The notes below the pieces were generated by a model. That model saw only the letters and a list, made by a program, of their open reading frames with translations, ran no database searches and was not told the DNA's origin. Source: Porphyra umbilicalis (lineage: Eukaryota > Rhodophyta > Bangiophyceae > Bangiales > Bangiaceae). From it: a DNA stretch of 64,000 nucleotides. Where the stretch lies: positions 310,001 through 374,000 of the forward strand of contig KV918784.1 in NCBI GenBank assembly GCA_002049455.2, read 5' to 3'. The position numbers and the translations under genes were made by a program. Of this stretch, positions 33,560-43,961 are shown piece after piece. Positions within the stretch are counted from its first letter, which is position 1. Each line of letters opens with the position of its first letter.

Positions 33560-35665
33560 ATGCCTCGAGCGCCTGTTTTCCGCCCGCATCGAAGGGTGCC
33601 GGTGGTGCTGACCTCCACTTCCAGAATCGAGACGGCCGTGTCCGCAGAAGTCGCGTCGGACGCCAACTTATCATCACCGAACGTACCAGTTGTAGTGCAA
33701 GAAGCCTCAACTCGCCGAAGCACCGAGGGCGTTGCCCAACCGACTGGCGTTCATCTCGACACTGGGGCCCCACCGTCTACCTTAGTCTACTTCGGCGCCG
33801 CTACAAGCAGCCAGCCAGGCGCTTGGCGAGAAGCGGAACCCGACGGACGGGACCCATCCTGTGCGGACAATGAAGCCGACGAGTACGTCTTGCCGCCGAG
33901 CGGCTCGAGCGGCCACGGTTCCTTCCTCGACTGGGCCAGCGACGGCTCTTCCTGCTTCTCGGACTACTCTGCGGTGCCCGGTGGACAGATGGCGCTCCTT
34001 GACGACGTGCCGTTCCTCAGCAACTTGCATCACGGCGACTCCACCAGCGGCTCTGCGGGCAGCAGCACAACGGACAAGGACGAGTCCATCTCCCCCGTTG
34101 GCAACCAATTGGCGGACGGCGGGGGCGCAGCCATGCATCACGACAGCTCCTCCATCTTATTTGCCGACAACGTGGGGTGGGGTCGCGATGACGTCCCGCT
34201 CGAACACGAAGATGCATCCATCCTCGACAACCCTCACCCTAGCGAGTCCCGCGCGGCGCCTTCTGACGGCAGTGAAACAGCCAGCAACGACGGCAGTCCG
34301 TACGCCAGCGAAGACGACATCTGGCTGTCGACCGACGAGGACGAGGCCTTTGGACCGGTCGGCCTCGCGCCAGTCAGCACGGTGGAAGATTATGGTGCGT
34401 TTCTCTTCCTTAGCGGACAGGCCAACATCACCGAAGCTGCGTACAACATCTGTCGTATGTTTTTCAACGCTGAGCGCGCGAATGGGGCAGGGCGGCTGCG
34501 GTGTATTACGACCATCCGGCGCAAGGTCGCCCCTGCCATGCGGGAGGCCTGGGGTCTTCCCCTGCAGATGGGCAGCATCCCGGCGACGGACGCGACCGGG
34601 GATCCTAAGAGTGTCTACTTCATCCTCCCGAGCACGCACGTCAAGCGTGATGTCTCCTTCCGCGGCACGTATGACCTGTTCTTTGCCGCCCTGGGGCCCG
34701 ACGCTGATGGCACTCTGGAGCCCGAATACTACCACTCGATGATGCACTTGAAGCGGAAGATGGTGACTTGCCCACTCCAGCAGCCGCACTTCAACTTTGA
34801 CGGCAACACGTGGACGGTCGGCGGCCTCGTCAACACTTTATTGACGGGGGGCACGTACCTGGAAGGGCTGGTCATCGGCAAACCCGAGTACGCGTCGGCA
34901 GAGGCTGGCCTGCATGCCGACTCCAACGTTCGCGCGGGTGACTTCGTCGTGCCGTGCTACGCCGACGGCCTCCTCGTAGGGCGCATTGTGTCCCCGCACT
35001 GGTTGACCAATTTTGCCGCCCGGATCTCGTGGTGTCCCGTAGCGAATCGTAGTAACGTCGTCGAGGCCCTGGAGCCAGCGCCGTATGACGGCCCTCGGGT
35101 CGAGCCGACGAACGGGGCGGCCGAGACGCTGCCGATGGGCGGCATCACGGGGATGGATGCCAAAGGCAACAAGTGGTTGCGGCTGGCCATCTGCCCCTTT
35201 ATGAACTACTGCACCGTGAGGCAGGGCAATAGCACCTCCACGGGTACGGTCGCCTTTGCGTACCCTGGATGGTGTTATCGGGACAAAGCTAGCCGACACG
35301 CGGTACGCTACATTGGCGTGTCGCCTGCAGGCTTGTGCTCTGACGACATTTTGCGGCTCATCCAGGACGACTTGCGGGAGGGCACTACGGTGGGCTGGAT
35401 GGGTGAAGACCCGGACGGGGCCAAGGTACGCATCCTTGTCGACGTGAGCTTCTTTGTGGGCGATTACGTGCAAGTGGCCAAGTCCAGCAACATGCGGAGT
35501 GTCTGTGCCAACGCACCATGCCCGCTTTGTGCTTACCGCAAGCAGAAGGAGGCCGGCAGCCAGTACGCTGGCGTGGGTGATTGTACCGATGCCTCTCTGG
35601 CGTGCACTACAGCTCGGACGCTGTCTGTTCTTTCGGCCTTGAGCGTATTAGACAAGGAAGATTGA
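33560..35665 (+). CDS. Transposase block 1, Tnp2/CACTA-like (701 aa)
   Basis: N-terminal half of a DDE-type transposase. Residues 1-230 are Ser/Asp-rich and probably disordered. From about 240 the protein is of normal composition (ITEAAYNICRMFF, YDLFFAALGPD). Near the C-terminus, VGDYVQVAKSS...CANAPCPLC (about 633-657) aligns with the 'NDFPAY...ACPVC' segment of plant CACTA Tnp2 transposases, giving the first catalytic Asp (about 635) and a Cys pair. The block ends SVLSALSVLDKED-TGA. The rest of the catalytic core is in block 2 (38325-39812), so a 2.6-kb intron or two cooperating proteins must be assumed; no clear splice donor was found near 35640. ATGCCTCGAGCG is the start conserved in copy 1. 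Intact here, broken in copy 1. Confidence 0.7.
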   Translation: MPRAPVFRPHRRVPVVLTSTSRIETAVSAEVASDANLSSPNVPVVVQEASTRRSTEGVAQPTGVHLDTGAPPSTLVYFGAATSSQPGAWREAEPDGRDPSCADNEADEYVLPPSGSSGHGSFLDWASDGSSCFSDYSAVPGGQMALLDDVPFLSNLHHGDSTSGSAGSSTTDKDESISPVGNQLADGGGAAMHHDSSSILFADNVGWGRDDVPLEHEDASILDNPHPSESRAAPSDGSETASNDGSPYASEDDIWLSTDEDEAFGPVGLAPVSTVEDYGAFLFLSGQANITEAAYNICRMFFNAERANGAGRLRCITTIRRKVAPAMREAWGLPLQMGSIPATDATGDPKSVYFILPSTHVKRDVSFRGTYDLFFAALGPDADGTLEPEYYHSMMHLKRKMVTCPLQQPHFNFDGNTWTVGGLVNTLLTGGTYLEGLVIGKPEYASAEAGLHADSNVRAGDFVVPCYADGLLVGRIVSPHWLTNFAARISWCPVANRSNVVEALEPAPYDGPRVEPTNGAAETLPMGGITGMDAKGNKWLRLAICPFMNYCTVRQGNSTSTGTVAFAYPGWCYRDKASRHAVRYIGVSPAGLCSDDILRLIQDDLREGTTVGWMGEDPDGAKVRILVDVSFFVGDYVQVAKSSNMRSVCANAPCPLCAYRKQKEAGSQYAGVGDCTDASLACTTARTLSVLSALSVLDKED

Positions 35666-36035
35666 CGTTGTGCGGGGGGGCGGCCTGCTGTAGGAGAAGA
35701 TTGTCTCTTTTGTGATTGTGCCGTTCGCCATTGCGCCGTGGTGCCGTGGGGCGTGGGCGACGCTTTCTGCCAGGCACTATTTTCGCATGCAACGAGACGC
35801 AGCGGGACGGCGGTGCTTGCAGATGCCCAGTCGACGGGCGCCGGTGAGAGGCGCCGCGGCGGCTGTGCAAAGAGGGCCCCATTTGATCCCCAACGGGACG
35901 CACTAGTGCATTGGGAATGGAGCTTGGAACTGGGTGGGCAGAGACCCGGTGATGACAGTCGGCGTCGTTGATCAAGACCGGTATGAGCAGATAAAACGGA
36001 CCATATCAAACAAATCTGCTCATGCATATGTACTC

Positions 36036-37049
36036 TCAAAGCAGCAAGGCCGTCACATCCCCCCCATCACCCTGTACGACGCTAATTGGCACGACCACAG
36101 ACACCTCGCCAGACACCAAGTCACCGAGGTCCTCCAACTGCCACTTAGACGACCGGCTCTCTTTCCACGTCAATGCCCCCGACGAGACGAGCAGGTCGTC
36201 GGGCAGTTCCGTGACGGCCACGGAGCTTTTTACGAGCGGGTTGACAAAGCACTTTCGCCTTGGGTCGTACTCCTCGGACTGCCGGCTGGCGACCGTCGCC
36301 GTCTCGACGCCCCTGGATATCACGTAAACAATCTTGCCCTCCTCTGTTGTGCAATGCTCCATCAGGATGCGAGTCGTTTTGGACCCGTCTTGGCGCTTGA
36401 AGACGCGGATTTGCACAGCTTCCACCATGGAGGGGTTCATACCCATCGCGTGTCACATGCTCGCTCGGTCAGGGAGCTTGACCGTGCGCACGCTCAGGGC
36501 CTGCTTGCGGTAGTGGGAGCACGCCACCTCCGTCATTGCGACGAATTGCACCACCGCGCGCTGGACGGCCTCGACCTCCACCACCATTGTGGTCTTGGGT
36601 TTGTGCCCCACAGATCTTCGCACAGGGGGGCAGGCACGCGCCTTCTCCAGCAATCGGCTCCTTAAGGATCCTTGAAGCGCCTTGCCAAGCACAAACTCTT
36701 CTTGCTTCACGGCTGCTTGTAGCGCGTTCAAGCCGGTGACCGACGCACGCGCCACCGTGAGCTCCTCCTCCAGCGCGGAGATCTTCGCCTGCATCTGGGG
36801 AAGAACCGTTCGCCACGAGGCCGGTTGGACCATGACCCGCTGCATGCGGTCCATTTCACCGACGGTGATGCCGCGGCGCGCCCGCTTCCTTGGGACGACT
36901 GCGTCGGGAGCCTCTTTCACGTCGTCTACCGCAGCCATCACGGGAAGTGCAGCTGCCATTGCAGTCCCGTCACACGACCGCAGAGGTACAGAACAAGTTC
37001 CGCGCAAAGGCGCAGGTGAGAGGAGGTTGTGCTTCAACGGGCATGCCAT
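36036..37049 (-). CDS. Antisense coiled-coil ORF with in-frame TGA
   Basis: Lies on the opposite strand between the two transposase blocks. The first part (37049-36453, 199 aa; a second Met, MAAALPVMAAVDDVKE, is a likely alternative start) has a basic nuclear-localisation-like PRKRARRG and a heptad region (QAKISALEEELTVARASVTG). It stops at TGA (36455-36453). Two codons later the same frame continues with a Met for 136 aa (VEAVQIRVFKRQDGSK, GEVSVVVPISVVQGDG), a beta-rich segment. Readthrough, a small intron or a recent nonsense change could each explain this. Copy 1 has lost the second half. Function unknown; a DNA-binding or regulatory partner of the transposase, analogous to the second protein of CACTA elements, is a guess. 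Confidence 0.5.
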
Positions 37050-38324
37050 GGCCGGTGGGGGGGTACGATGACGGGGGGTACGTCACCAGTAGGGATACAG
37101 TGGCCCGGAGGAAGCCGAAGCCCAGTGAAGGTAGCAATGAACGTGCGGCACAGCGGGAACGAAGGGGATCGGGAACGGTCATGAAAGTAAAGTGGGGCTG
37201 CAAGCAAGCGGCGCGTCTGCCCCTTGAACGAGAGCTGGGACGCCGGTGCTTGGGCGACCGAGTGCTGCGCGTACCACCCTGCGACAATGCCTGGCAACTA
37301 GCCCAACACGGGCGGAAGTGCGGACCTCCCGTCCACCGTGTGGCCGGCCGCGGCGGCTCCGTCTGCCCCGGTTGCAGCGTCACAAATGGGAATAGCGTCG
37401 GCAGCACTCGCGCCTGAGGGGGTACGAGACGCGGGGGACAGGGTGGCGGTCTGGGGCGGGCCGGCAGCGACGTCACGGCGCGGAGGGGTGGTCGGACGGC
37501 CGTTGTCCCTCGGAGGCGCAATGAAGAACACCCATTTGCCCCCACGGAGGCACCGCAACCCCGCACCCCCCCATCCTCGTGCATCGCCACAATGGTCACA
37601 CGGAGTCGACGTGGGCTGCCTGGCACGGCAAGCATCACGCACGCTCCGATAGTCGGGCGGCCGGCGCAGCGACGGAATGGACAAAACGGCAACGCGCCGC
37701 GTCCAGACGCGGAGAGCTCTCCAGGTGCAACCTGTGGGCGGACCCAACCGTGAGTGCAGGCACGGAGTCCTCCCACGCGTGTCCTCCAGGGTAGCTGCCA
37801 AAGGCGCAGCTTGGGTCAATCACACGGTGCATTCGAGACATGAACCAATCACTGAGGTCCCTTGGCGCTCTGTGAATTGGATCAGCACAGAGTGGTTCGA
37901 ATCGAGAGGAGCAGCCCCCGACGTGCTCTGGGCGAGCTGGTGGCAGTCCGCAGCCAGGAGCCCTCCCACGCCGTGGACTGGCCAGCGACGAGGCGTCACT
38001 GCTCCCACAGTCGCTGACGTCCCCCTCTCCCTCCCCCACCCCCTGCCCCCCCTGCCCCTCGGTGCCCGCAGCGGCCTTCCACTTGAGTGCGGGAAGCACC
38101 TGGACGCCGTTCGCAGAGCGGTCGGCCGCGTCAGCTGTGACAGCAGCATCCCGGTCGCCGACGCGCCGACCGGCCGCGCGCCCTCGACCACCCGCCACCC
38201 GCCGCCGGTGCCAGAACCGGCGTCACAACCACCACTCCGTTTTGAAGGGCTCTATTAGACGGCGTCGGGCAGCCGTCCACGCGTTTTGCGGCCGTCCCCT
38301 ACGGGCGGGCTCGCAGGCTGGCCC
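37050..38324. other. Spacer between antisense ORF and transposase block 2
   Basis: Conserved with 18400-20510 of copy 1 apart from the 820-bp insert there. Open frames on both strands overlap and differ between copies. This is probably the divergent upstream region of the antisense ORF and the intron or leader of block 2. Confidence 0.45.
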
Positions 38325-39812
38325 ATGGCTTGTGACCAGCCGGCCGCGTCGTCTTCGGTGGGGACGGGTGCGGCACCATCTGCGCGGCCGCGTCGTCCGG
38401 TGGGGGTGGATCACACGTCCAAGTACGTCAACAACGGCCTCAAGTCGCTCGGCATCAACACTAATGGCGCGTCCAGTGTCTTCCACGAGTGGGCGCTCGC
38501 CTTCCCTGAAGGCATGTTTGATGGCCACCGCAGTGTCATGCCGTCGCCCGACCACCTTTTTTTTATGGGGCTCACGCGGTGCGTAGTGTGGGCTTTTTAC
38601 GCCATGCTGCCGGCCGGCATGCGCTTGGCCGCCGAGGTGTCCCTTAGGGACGCATTGTCGCGGGCGCGCCTGAACCGAACACGCGTTTACAATGTCGACA
38701 AGAGCAAACCATACACCGGCAACATGATCTCGGAGTGGGCGGCGGTGTTGGCGGCGGCACCGCTGGCGTTTGCCCGCGTGCTGCCAACTGCCACCATGTC
38801 AGCTGCGATGGGTGTCGTCATGGGCGTCCTCAAGAAAACGCAGACCCTGGTCGGGGCCATCTACGCCTACCCGCGGGTCGACCTGGACGGCGCTGACGCG
38901 TGCCGTGCACGCACTACGCACGCCGCTCTGCTGTTGCTCGCCGACGACTTCATCTCAGCCGTCGCGGCGGCGTGCCTGCGTCCGGATTGCGTGGAGCTGG
39001 CAAAGCTGATTGACGTCCCCAACCTCCACCGGATGCGCGAGGTGGTTGCCTTCTCTGTCCCCGCTTTGACGCACGTGCGTCACACGGTGGAGTTGGCCTT
39101 TGAGAGCTCACACCAGCCGCTCAAGCGGGCAATGGTGCGGGGCAACGGGCACGACGACGCCAAGCGGGCGATGATGCGGGTGGTGAAAGGGGAGCTGGCG
39201 TCCCGCCTACGCATGGAACCAGCACGCTTTGGCATCCCCGACGACTGGACGGCGCATGCTGGCGTCAATGAGGCGCTGAAAAATTCCATGCCGCTGTGGA
39301 GCGAGAGCTCTGCTCCCTGGCGTTTGACCGGCGCCACCGTGCTGCTTGCCAACGTGCCGCAGCAGGCCAAGGACGTGGCTGCTTCATCCACTCGTGTGGG
39401 AGCGACTCTACGCTGGCGGGAGCGAGCGACTCGAGGCAACGACGATTGGGTGGGTGTGGGCGACTCGGTGGCTGTACTGGTCACGTCCGAGGCCCACTCC
39501 CGGAGGCAGTTTGTCGACTGCTCGCGAACGCTTGGGGCGTCCGGCACCACTGTGGCCTACTTTCGCGTGGTGAGGTTCGCCTCAAGCGACAGTGGTCACA
39601 CCTTTTCGATTGTCAACTCGTACGGCCCTGCCGATGACGAGGGCTGCCGCGTCGTGCGGCATCGGCGCTTCCAGTACATGCCGCTGGTGGCCTCGGCGCG
39701 CCGCGCTTGGGTTGTGCACGACTGCGACGAGTGCAAGCCGAATGAGAACCGCCGCATGGCCCACTCGGCTGCTAACCGGTGGGTCATCCTGCAGCTCCCT
39801 CGCAGCGGATGA
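38325..39812 (+). CDS. Transposase block 2, Tnp2/CACTA-like (495 aa)
   Basis: C-terminal half of the transposase. PDHLFFMGLTRCVVWAFY (residues 75-92) matches the 'DxMHLfxxGvxkxLL' block around the second catalytic residue of Tnp2/Plavaka-type transposases. FESSHQPLKRAM (E260, H263, K267) followed by GNGHDDAKRAMMRV matches the 'ExxHxxxK...TN...Qml' block carrying the catalytic Glu. The last ~130 residues (VGVGDSVAVLV, YFRVVRFASSD) are beta-rich, possibly a BAH-like fold. ATGGCTTGTGAC at 38325 is in good context and conserved in copy 1; the open frame extends 13 codons further upstream, which suits either an exon or an independent start. Ends in TGA. Intact here. Confidence 0.7.
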   Translation: MACDQPAASSSVGTGAAPSARPRRPVGVDHTSKYVNNGLKSLGINTNGASSVFHEWALAFPEGMFDGHRSVMPSPDHLFFMGLTRCVVWAFYAMLPAGMRLAAEVSLRDALSRARLNRTRVYNVDKSKPYTGNMISEWAAVLAAAPLAFARVLPTATMSAAMGVVMGVLKKTQTLVGAIYAYPRVDLDGADACRARTTHAALLLLADDFISAVAAACLRPDCVELAKLIDVPNLHRMREVVAFSVPALTHVRHTVELAFESSHQPLKRAMVRGNGHDDAKRAMMRVVKGELASRLRMEPARFGIPDDWTAHAGVNEALKNSMPLWSESSAPWRLTGATVLLANVPQQAKDVAASSTRVGATLRWRERATRGNDDWVGVGDSVAVLVTSEAHSRRQFVDCSRTLGASGTTVAYFRVVRFASSDSGHTFSIVNSYGPADDEGCRVVRHRRFQYMPLVASARRAWVVHDCDECKPNENRRMAHSAANRWVILQLPRSG

Positions 39813-40333
39813 GCTTGTGCCGTGGTGTGTATGCTTGGTTTGAATTGCAGAGCCGACGGTTCGCGTGGTCTGTGTCGGTGCATCACTTGTTCTCAGTGGT
39901 GTGCGTAAACGTATGTTTGTACGGCTACCTTCTATCACCATATGTTCAAACGTGGGATTGTTTCCTTGCCGCCCCTTCTCGGACACGTCCTTCTTGTGCC
40001 AAGTCATCATACGGCTTCTTCGTGCTATCACCGGCGCCCTGTCTTTTTGATGATAGCCGCACATAGCCATAGTGAGCACAGTGAAATACTCTTCGACGTC
40101 AAGAGAGCAGCACGCCTCAACGGAAAGAGGGAACACACGTCATGGCCACATCTGGGCCGCCAAGGCTAGCGGTGTTTCCCGTGCATGGAGGGGGGATGAA
40201 TATGCGTTCAGGTTCTCGCGGCCTCAGGTCGGAAAAGCATAAGGCACCTCAGATACAATCAGCACGTGTGAACCAGACTCATGTGAGCCCTTACAGACAT
40301 AGTTCTGCGGAAAGCATCAGATTCGATCTGCAG
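39813..40333. other. 3' part of the B arm, copy 2
   Basis: Non-coding sequence between the transposase stop and element D. The last 31 bp (TTCTGCGGAAAGCATC...) also occur at 23181-23211 in copy 1, which shows that this is still inside the large element. Confidence 0.6.
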
Positions 40334-41657
40334 CACAGCAGGATCAAAACCACGTTACCCCGTCAGCCGCACGACCGTCGATTCCAGCCTCTTGCACGGA
40401 TCCGTTGGCCGTTCGCACGCCCAACAGCGGGCCTGCAGAGAGCCCTGTTTCCGCATTGGAACGTCCATTTCTTGTCGACATTGACAATTATGGCATGGTA
40501 CCAGAGCTCCCCTCACGAACAAAGATGGAGATGAAAATTCCGTCCGTGGGTCATACCTGGTACGCGGCGCGGGGGAACCCGCATGGTTTTATGTAATATG
40601 AACAATATTCTTGCGGCATCTTTCTGCAGGGACCCTCAAACCTGATGAACTTGAGTTGGCTTCCGACACAAAATCTGGTGCGAGGTGAACGTCACCTGCA
40701 CAGGAATCTCTCGTGCCTGTGTTAGACTACTGCGAACATGCACCAAACGCGTGTCGAGGCATGCAGAAAAGCGCATGGAGTCCTGCAACCTCAGGACACC
40801 CACTTGCGCAGATTTTCATCTGGAATCTGCATTTCAGGCTGCCATTGGGAGGAGGACCAGTCATCCTTCCAAGAAAGGCACGTGTCTCATGGTCGTGAGG
40901 CCTGGCATCACCAAAAAGTGCCTGGGTGTGGACAAAACCTGGTCAGAACGTGAGAGCTCCTCGTTGTGCTGTGCGGGACGATGAGCGGGGACTGTGTGAG
41001 GTGGTGAGAAGCGATCCAGATCGATCCGATCAGCATTGCTGACCGTGCAGGTCTGCAGCTCGAATCTGCTGAGCTTTGGCTGCTTGATGTACAGTTCCAA
41101 GCACAACAAGCAAACTAAGGTGCTGGAGTAAGCTAATCACGACACCAGGGCATGCCAGAATATGCAAGGTACGACCTGGTTGTGCACAACGTCTGTCCAA
41201 ATCACCACAGGTCGTGCAACATAACTGCATAGTACAGAGAGTAACATGCACCAGATATATCCATTCCACGGAGAATGCGCGCAAATTTCATTCATAGTTT
41301 GTGTTGCCGACAGCAAATTTTCTGTTTTTTTTTTTCATTCTCAATGAAATCGTGTACATGAAACCCCTGGTGACAAGACGCAAGGCGATGTGAGGCCCCA
41401 GAGCCATGGGTGCCAAAGTTCTGGTCTTCACGATCAAGAATGCAGGTACATAAGCTTCCTATAGCACCTCATCGATGCCAGGGCCGCCATAGCCTCTGCG
41501 GAAAGCACGGCGGTAGCGATAGTCTGCATGCTTCTGGGTGATAAAATCAGTTCCTACGGGGCCATCGAGGCCACCTTGCAGAGCGACCTGCAGTGATCCG
41601 CACTCGATTTCTCCCGGAATGCGCGATTTGGAGTAACGTGGTTTAGACCTTGCTGTG
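40334..41657. mobile_element. Element D: 1324-bp CACAG-ended insertion
   Basis: Left end CACAGCAGGATCAAAACCAC, right end (reverse complement) CACAGCAAGGTCTAAACCAC; 24 of 28 terminal bases match. CAG is duplicated at 40331-40333 and 41658-41660. The empty site is present in copy 1 (gatctgCAGgtgtaa, about 23210). CACAG ends plus a 3-bp duplication fit a non-autonomous CACTA-like element. Its first seven bases equal those of the right end of the large transposon. A minus-strand frame near its right end (from 41459) is open, but a whole gene is not evident. A T-run lies at 41321-41336. Confidence 0.85.
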
Positions 41658-41660
41658 CAG

Positions 41661-41682
41661 GTGTAATATTTACGGTGCTGTG
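41661..41682 (-). repeat. Right terminal inverted repeat, copy 2
   Basis: GTGTAATATTTACGGTGCTG plus TG; one difference from 23213-23234. Followed by GTG, which would be half of a 3-bp duplication whose partner is not in view. Confidence 0.65.
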
Positions 41683-41724
41683 GTGGTGCGGCTGCCAGTC
41701 GCCGACGGGTTTTAGCTGCCATTT

Positions 41725-42392
41725 GCGAGCGTAGGCAAGGCAAATGTGGGTCGGTGGCGTGGGTCGGGGACACGTTTCGTGCCACGTAACGGCCGGTACC
41801 CACATTTGGAACCCATTTGTGGCTATCTGGGTCATCCGACCCACGCTAAATACAGGTCGGTGAAGACCGCGTGGCCACACACGTGGCGCTGGTTGTGCCA
41901 CCACCGCTCGTCTCAGCTCATGCTTGGCGCCCACCACGGGCGCTTGAGTCTCCAGTTTTATGTGTATCGAGAAAGCGCATCATCTTGCATCGTACAAGCT
42001 GCCTTTGTCACCCTGCACCAAACCCCCCCCGATACCGTCACCCCCCCCGCACCCCACGCCCTCAACTGCCGGCGCCCCTCCATCCAAAAGTCGCACTATG
42101 CCCACTGTATCCAATCTCCATCTACCGCCGCCCTGTCATGTGGTCGGCCGGGGCGTGTCCCCAGGGGGGAAGGGGTGATGGTGCTTGGGGTGGAGGTCAG
42201 TTGGAAGGTTTTGCTCGCACAGAGGGCGCTGCTGTGCCGTTGCCGTAGATGTGGAGAGCTCAAATCGTGTCGACCGTTATTTCGACACTTGCCGGCGCTG
42301 CAGGTGGGTAAGGTGTGGGTACATCACACGTGGGTCGGCGACTCACATTGCACCCACAATGTATACGCACGCCCGTTGGGCCGACGCTCTCT
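41725..42392. mobile_element. Small TIR element C, copy 2 (668 bp)
   Basis: Same family as 23319-23992. The right end keeps CCGACGCTCTCT exactly; the left end is worn (TGCGAGCGTAGGCAAG). ATT is duplicated at 41722-41724 and 42393-42395. It lies 42 bp outside the right end of the large transposon and interrupts an open frame read on the minus strand. Confidence 0.85.
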
Positions 42393-42708
42393 ATTGACAG
42401 AGCCAATCCCATCATCCGCAAACGACAGCCCGCCTCATGTGACACTTCGCTTCCAATATGCACCCACGCCTCGCGACGCATCTCCTCCTCATTGACATCC
42501 ACCTTTGCACGCTTGGTCATTGCAGCTGCAGCGTCCTTCACTTTCTTGTCAGCCGCGCGCTGGTCACGAACCCGCTCATTCGCCTGCTTGCGCGCCTTCG
42601 CGGCCACCTTTGCGTCCGCTGTCTCCTCCAGCGTCAAAAAAGCGACGTATGGAACGGAGTCAGCACAGGAGTACTGTTCGCGGGCCGTCTGGCCGGGAGC
42701 CGATTCCG
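42393..42708 (-). CDS. Candidate exon of unknown gene, interrupted by element C
   Basis: Minus-strand frame open from just after a TGA near 42709 down to the ATT duplication of element C. It has normal composition: PGQTAREQYSCADSVPYVAF, then a long charged helix (KVAAKARKQANERVRDQRAA), then EEEMRREAWVHIG. There is no Met near the 5' side, so this would be an internal exon; CCGGCCAG near 42685 could be the acceptor. If element C and one ATT are ignored, the frame continues in phase (AAKTRRRLAAAP) for 13 codons until the end of the large transposon at 41682. Family not recognised. The exon model is inference. Confidence 0.4.
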
Positions 42709-43526
42709 GTCACCCTTCCGTTCGAGAACAGCGGAGTGAACGGGAGGAGATCTTGTTCAGGAGAATCCGTGCCAGGCTCTGGCCGCCTCCGCTGCATCAG
42801 CAGACCAAACATGAGGTCCTTTCTTATGCTGTGCCTACAATGGGCCAATGGGCGCACTAGATTGCGTTAAACTGCCCATCTCCCGCTCACCAGGAGACAC
42901 CTACGGCCAGATGCCGTGAGGACCAAGCAATTGTGCCTCGTTGAGAACGTAAGGCCGGCGCATTGGACGCACGGGGAGAGCTGATTCCTACATTGTACTC
43001 TGTCCGCGGACGTGTGCTGTGCGTCAGGCAACGACGCGATACAAACACGACGTCCTCGCTGCAGGGTGCACCCCGCTGCATCTGTGGCAACAGTCGCACG
43101 TCCTACCCGCAGTGCTGAGCTGCCTCCACTGCTGTGAAACTCGACAGCGGCCGCAGGTCCGTCTCAATAACAAGGCCCCCTGGTTTGTTTGCACCAGGTG
43201 CGCTGCAGTGGAAGCGACCCAGACCATCTCATAAACCAGAAGACAGTGGCATGTGCTTGAGCATGTCGCCCTGCTCCTGCGCTAAGATGCCCATGCTACA
43301 CACCATAGTGACAATATAAAAACTATGAGACACACAGAGACAGCCAGTCGCCCATCATTAACACACGAAAACGGGTAAGCTGCCCCTCTTTCCTGCATGT
43401 CATCTCTCCATGTTCTATCGACTCGTTCTCGACCCAAACTACACCGCGGAGAGTGCGACCTACAAACCGGGAACCAGTTCGCGACCGGTCAAAGGATAAA
43501 ACACGTTCACAAAATAGCGTGTTACC
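42709..43526. other. Intergenic, nothing recognised
   Basis: Balanced composition. Short open frames on both strands have no recognisable motif. The last 200 bp lead into the small acidic ORF at 43527. Confidence 0.4.
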
Positions 43527-43961
43527 ATGAAGATTAGGCAGCACATCAACATCGGTGCAACGACCACATCGGGCGACGACGAGGAGCCCGTGGTCGTCGT
43601 GCCCGGCCTCAATGCAGGCCATCGGGCCGAGTGGGTGGAGGAGATGATGATCGTGAGCGACGTCTACATGGCGCAGGGAGACCGGGCGTTCAACGGGCCG
43701 CGGCTTACGGACGGCAGGGACCCGCAACTCGCTGACCCCGCACACCGGACGTCGCAGGAAGACGCGAACGCAGCTGGCGTCGTTGGTGGTGCGAGGACGG
43801 CTGCTGTCGAGGACTACGACGCCGAGGCGGCCGCCACACTGGCCGCGTGGCGTGTCATTGCCGCCCATGACGACGAAGACGCGTCCAACGGCGCCCATGA
43901 CGACGACGAGGAAGACGATGGAGCCGGCGCTGACGCTGCATATGCGGCCGATGGTCAGTAA
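43527..43961 (+). CDS. Hypothetical acidic protein (144 aa)
   Basis: Met in context gttaccATGA, stop TAA. It begins MKIRQHINIGATTTSGDDEE, has a mixed central part (AGHRAEWVEEMMIVSDVYMA), and ends in a highly acidic tail (HDDEDASNGAHDDDEEDDGA). Codons avoid the Arg/Pro/Gly noise typical of spurious GC frames here. The sequence GATGGTCAGT at the stop could be a splice donor. A pyrimidine-rich tract (44305-44327) and a CAG at about 44350 precede another plus-strand open stretch to 44577, so a spliced longer protein is possible. No family recognised. Confidence 0.45.
   Translation: MKIRQHINIGATTTSGDDEEPVVVVPGLNAGHRAEWVEEMMIVSDVYMAQGDRAFNGPRLTDGRDPQLADPAHRTSQEDANAAGVVGGARTAAVEDYDAEAAATLAAWRVIAAHDDEDASNGAHDDDEEDDGAGADAAYAADGQ

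Larger units (their letters stand above)
32464..41682 (+). mobile_element. Large CACAG-type transposon, B arm of copy 2
   Basis: Starts at the gap and ends CTGTG at 41682, followed by GTG. It contains the intact transposase blocks and the antisense ORF, and is interrupted near its end by element D (40334-41657). Its own A arm lies beyond the gap. Without D the arm is about 7.9 kb. Confidence 0.8.

Noticed and set aside
28198-37049. Altered genetic code or general stop readthrough, suggested by in-frame TGA/TAG in three places
   Set aside because: The intact transposon ORFs use TGA as the normal terminator. Decay of transposon genes explains the internal stops more simply.
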